Positions 5,326 to 6,815 of a stretch of 6,815 bases of DNA are shown here, one piece after another. Position numbers and translations under genes: made by a program. Each line of letters begins with the position of its first letter. Position 1 is the first letter of the stretch. Under the pieces are notes generated by a model. It saw only the letters and a program-made list of their open reading frames with translations, did not search any database and was not told the origin of the DNA. The DNA comes from Enterovirga sp. (GTDB lineage: Bacteria > Pseudomonadota > Alphaproteobacteria > Rhizobiales > Beijerinckiaceae). The stretch covers positions 1 through 6,815 of the forward strand of contig JAQGJZ010000422.1 of assembly GCA_028290385.1 (NCBI GenBank). The letters are read 5' to 3'.

Positions 5326-6738
5326 ATGGCGTTGCTAGGCAAGAAGCCGGGCTGGCTTCTCGACAAGATTCTCGGGCGCAGCACGGACGAGCGGCTGCGC
5401 GAGGAGGCTGCGGCCGAGCACGCGGCGGATATGGCGCCCGGGCCGGAGCCGCTGCCAGAGCCGCCGGCCCTGTCGCCCGCCTCGCTGTATGAGGGGCAGC
5501 CCGACTTTATCCCGGCCGCCGATGCCGGCCCGCTCCCGGTCGCGCCGCCCACCGTCACGGAAGCCTCGCCCGAGACGCCGGCTGTCGAAAAACCCGTCGA
5601 CGAGCTGAGAGGCGCGACCCTGCAGCCTGTGGTCGGCCAGCCGGAAGGTGGCGGGCCGGCCGAGCCCATCCCGCGCCTCGCGACCGAGGAGGGCTCCCCC
5701 GTCACGGAGCCTGCCCCGCCTGCGGCGACCCCGGCCGCGCCCGCCTTTGTGCCGGAACCGGTCGCGCCCGTACCCGAGCCTGTGCCCGAATCGGCCGCCG
5801 AGCAGCGCGGCTGGTGGCGGCGCCTAACGGAGGGCATGCGCCGGACCTCGTCCTCGATCAGCGACAGCGTCACGGGGCTGTTCACCAAGCGCAAGCTCGA
5901 CCGCGCGACCCTTGATGACCTGGAGGACGTGCTCATCGGGGCCGACCTCGGGATCGAGACCGCGACCCGGATTTCCGAAGCCGTCGGGGCCGGCCGCTAC
6001 GACCGCGAGATCTCGCCAGGCGAGGTGAAGACGATCATGGCCGCGGAGATCGAGAAGGTGCTGGCGCCGGTCGCGCTGCCGCTCTCGGTTGATCGCGGCC
6101 GCAAGCCGTTTGTCCTCCTGATGGTGGGCGTGAACGGCGCCGGCAAGACGACCACGATCGGCAAGCTCGCCCAGAAATTCCGGCGCGACGGCCTGTCGGT
6201 CATGATTGCGGCCGGCGATACATTCAGGGCCGCCGCGATCGAGCAGCTCAAGGTGTGGGGCGAGCGTGTCGGCGCGCCCGTGATCGCGAAGGGGCAGGGG
6301 GCAGATGCCGCTGGCCTGGCGTTCGACGCGCTGACCGAGGCGCGCGAGCGCGGCGCGGACGTGCTGATGATCGACACCGCCGGACGGCTGCAGAACAAGG
6401 CCGGCCTGATGGCGGAGCTCGAAAAGATCATCCGGGTGATCCGCAAGGTCGATCCGGAGGCGCCGCACGCGACCCTGCTCGTGCTCGACGCGACGGTCGG
6501 CCAGAACGCGCTGTCGCAGGTCGAGCTCTTTGCCAAGACGGCCGGGGTCACGGGTCTCGTGATGACGAAGCTGGACGGGACGGCGCGCGGCGGCATCCTG
6601 GTGGCGCTCGCGGCGAAGTTCGGCTTGCCCGTTCATTTCATCGGGGTGGGGGAGGGCGTCGAGGACCTGGAGCCCTTCACGGCGCGCGACTTCGCCCGTG
6701 CAATCGCAGGCCTGGAGGAAAGCTCGACGCTACACTGA
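5326..6738 (+). CDS. ftsY: Signal recognition particle receptor GTPase FtsY
   Basis: Receptor for the SRP (Ffh plus 4.5S RNA). It docks ribosome-nascent chains at the inner membrane and hands them to SecYEG through paired GTPase activation. The 470 residues divide into three parts. Residues 1-30 are basic and amphipathic (MALLGKKPGWLLDKILGR), probably membrane-touching. Residues 31-160 form a Pro/Ala/Glu-rich acidic A region. From about 162 the NG domain starts with a second amphipathic helix (GWWRRLTEGMRR). GTPase motifs are G1 GVNGAGKTTTIGK (268-280), G2 DTFRAAA (298-304), G3 DTAGR (350-354), G4 TKLDG (414-418) and G5 GVGEGVEDL (440-448). TARGG (419-423) and GQN (392-394) fit FtsY or its paralogue Ffh, but no methionine-rich M domain follows, which excludes Ffh. 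FlhF is excluded by the close FtsY-type match throughout the NG domain. The start has a good Shine-Dalgarno. All key residues are intact. Confidence 0.97.
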   Translation: MALLGKKPGWLLDKILGRSTDERLREEAAAEHAADMAPGPEPLPEPPALSPASLYEGQPDFIPAADAGPLPVAPPTVTEASPETPAVEKPVDELRGATLQPVVGQPEGGGPAEPIPRLATEEGSPVTEPAPPAATPAAPAFVPEPVAPVPEPVPESAAEQRGWWRRLTEGMRRTSSSISDSVTGLFTKRKLDRATLDDLEDVLIGADLGIETATRISEAVGAGRYDREISPGEVKTIMAAEIEKVLAPVALPLSVDRGRKPFVLLMVGVNGAGKTTTIGKLAQKFRRDGLSVMIAAGDTFRAAAIEQLKVWGERVGAPVIAKGQGADAAGLAFDALTEARERGADVLMIDTAGRLQNKAGLMAELEKIIRVIRKVDPEAPHATLLVLDATVGQNALSQVELFAKTAGVTGLVMTKLDGTARGGILVALAAKFGLPVHFIGVGEGVEDLEPFTARDFARAIAGLEESSTLH

Positions 6739-6741
6739 GCC

Positions 6742-6815
6742 TCAGGTCAGGGCCGGCTGGATGTCCGTCATGGCGAAGTCGCTCCCCTTGAACAGCAGGG
6801 GCGCGCGAAGGTGCT
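6742..6815 (-). CDS. Probable VapC/PIN-domain toxin, C-terminal 23 residues (partial)
   Basis: Reading leftward from the right edge, an open frame ends HLRAPLLFKGSDFAMTDIQP followed by ALT and a TGA stop at 6742-6744. The pattern PLLFKGxDFxxTDI is typical of the C-terminus of VapC-type PIN-domain endoribonucleases, where the Asp after KGx contributes to the acidic metal-binding site. VapC toxins cleave RNA and are usually preceded by a VapB antitoxin gene, which would lie beyond the right edge. Only 74 nt are visible, so the catalytic N-terminal acidic residues and the partner gene cannot be checked. The gene converges on ftsY with only 3 nt (GCC) between the two stop codons. The call rests on a short motif recognised by eye. 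Confidence 0.6.
   Translation of the reverse strand, partial: HLRAPLLFKGSDFAMTDIQPALT

Noticed and set aside
4626..5936. A 436-codon minus-strand frame overlapping the rluA-family gene and the start of ftsY
   Set aside because: It is Ser/Gly/Arg-rich with no domain and conflicts with two well-recognised genes in other frames.
6735..6745. CTGAG-C-CTCAG as a bidirectional terminator between ftsY and the partial toxin gene
   Set aside because: The arms are separated by a single base, so a stable hairpin could use only about 3 bp, and no T-tract follows.

Overview
This is a GC-rich chromosomal window, very probably from an alphaproteobacterium. The organism call is inferred from strong G/C bias at third codon positions, proteobacterial-type GlpD and GlpK, an FtsY with a long acidic Pro-rich N-terminus, and GTG or TTG starts. 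The sequence resembles Rhizobiales, but a genus cannot be assigned by eye. Coding density is high and no gene-free stretch exceeds about 125 bases.

Left block (1-1202, minus strand): four tightly packed reading frames are read right to left. They are a 69-residue proline-rich protein of unknown function, a CoA-binding (YccU-type) Rossmann protein, cytidine deaminase (cdd), and the start of thymidine phosphorylase (deoA), which runs off the left edge. Spacings are 5 nt, 10 nt and a 4-nt ATGA overlap, so one transcript is likely. Cdd and DeoA are consecutive pyrimidine-nucleoside salvage steps: (deoxy)cytidine is deaminated, and DeoA then phosphorolyses thymidine or deoxyuridine.

Centre (1203-1511): a divergent intergenic region carries short inverted repeats and a plausible sigma70-type promoter. 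It is followed by tRNA-Val(GAC) with an encoded CCA end. A 111-nt leader containing a perfect 12-bp palindrome then leads into glpD.

Glycerol block (1512-4567, plus strand): glpD (FAD-dependent glycerol-3-phosphate dehydrogenase) and glpK (glycerol kinase) are 38 nt apart and probably form one operon. GlpK phosphorylates glycerol, and GlpD oxidises the product to dihydroxyacetone phosphate, passing electrons to quinone. No facilitator (glpF) or repressor (glpR) gene lies in the window.

Right block: rluA-family pseudouridine synthase (minus) converges on glpK with 9 nt between the stop codons. It diverges from ftsY (plus) across 47 nt that hold a direct repeat and a hairpin. FtsY is the SRP receptor GTPase. 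At the right edge, the last 23 codons of a minus-strand gene resemble the C-terminus of a VapC/PIN-domain toxin, with 3 nt between its stop and that of ftsY.

Overall this is mostly ordinary core-genome sequence. I see no convincing new system, CRISPR array, insertion sequence or prophage. The least explained items are the proline-rich small protein, the palindromes around tRNA-Val and glpD, the rluA/ftsY repeat cluster, and the possible toxin gene at the right edge.
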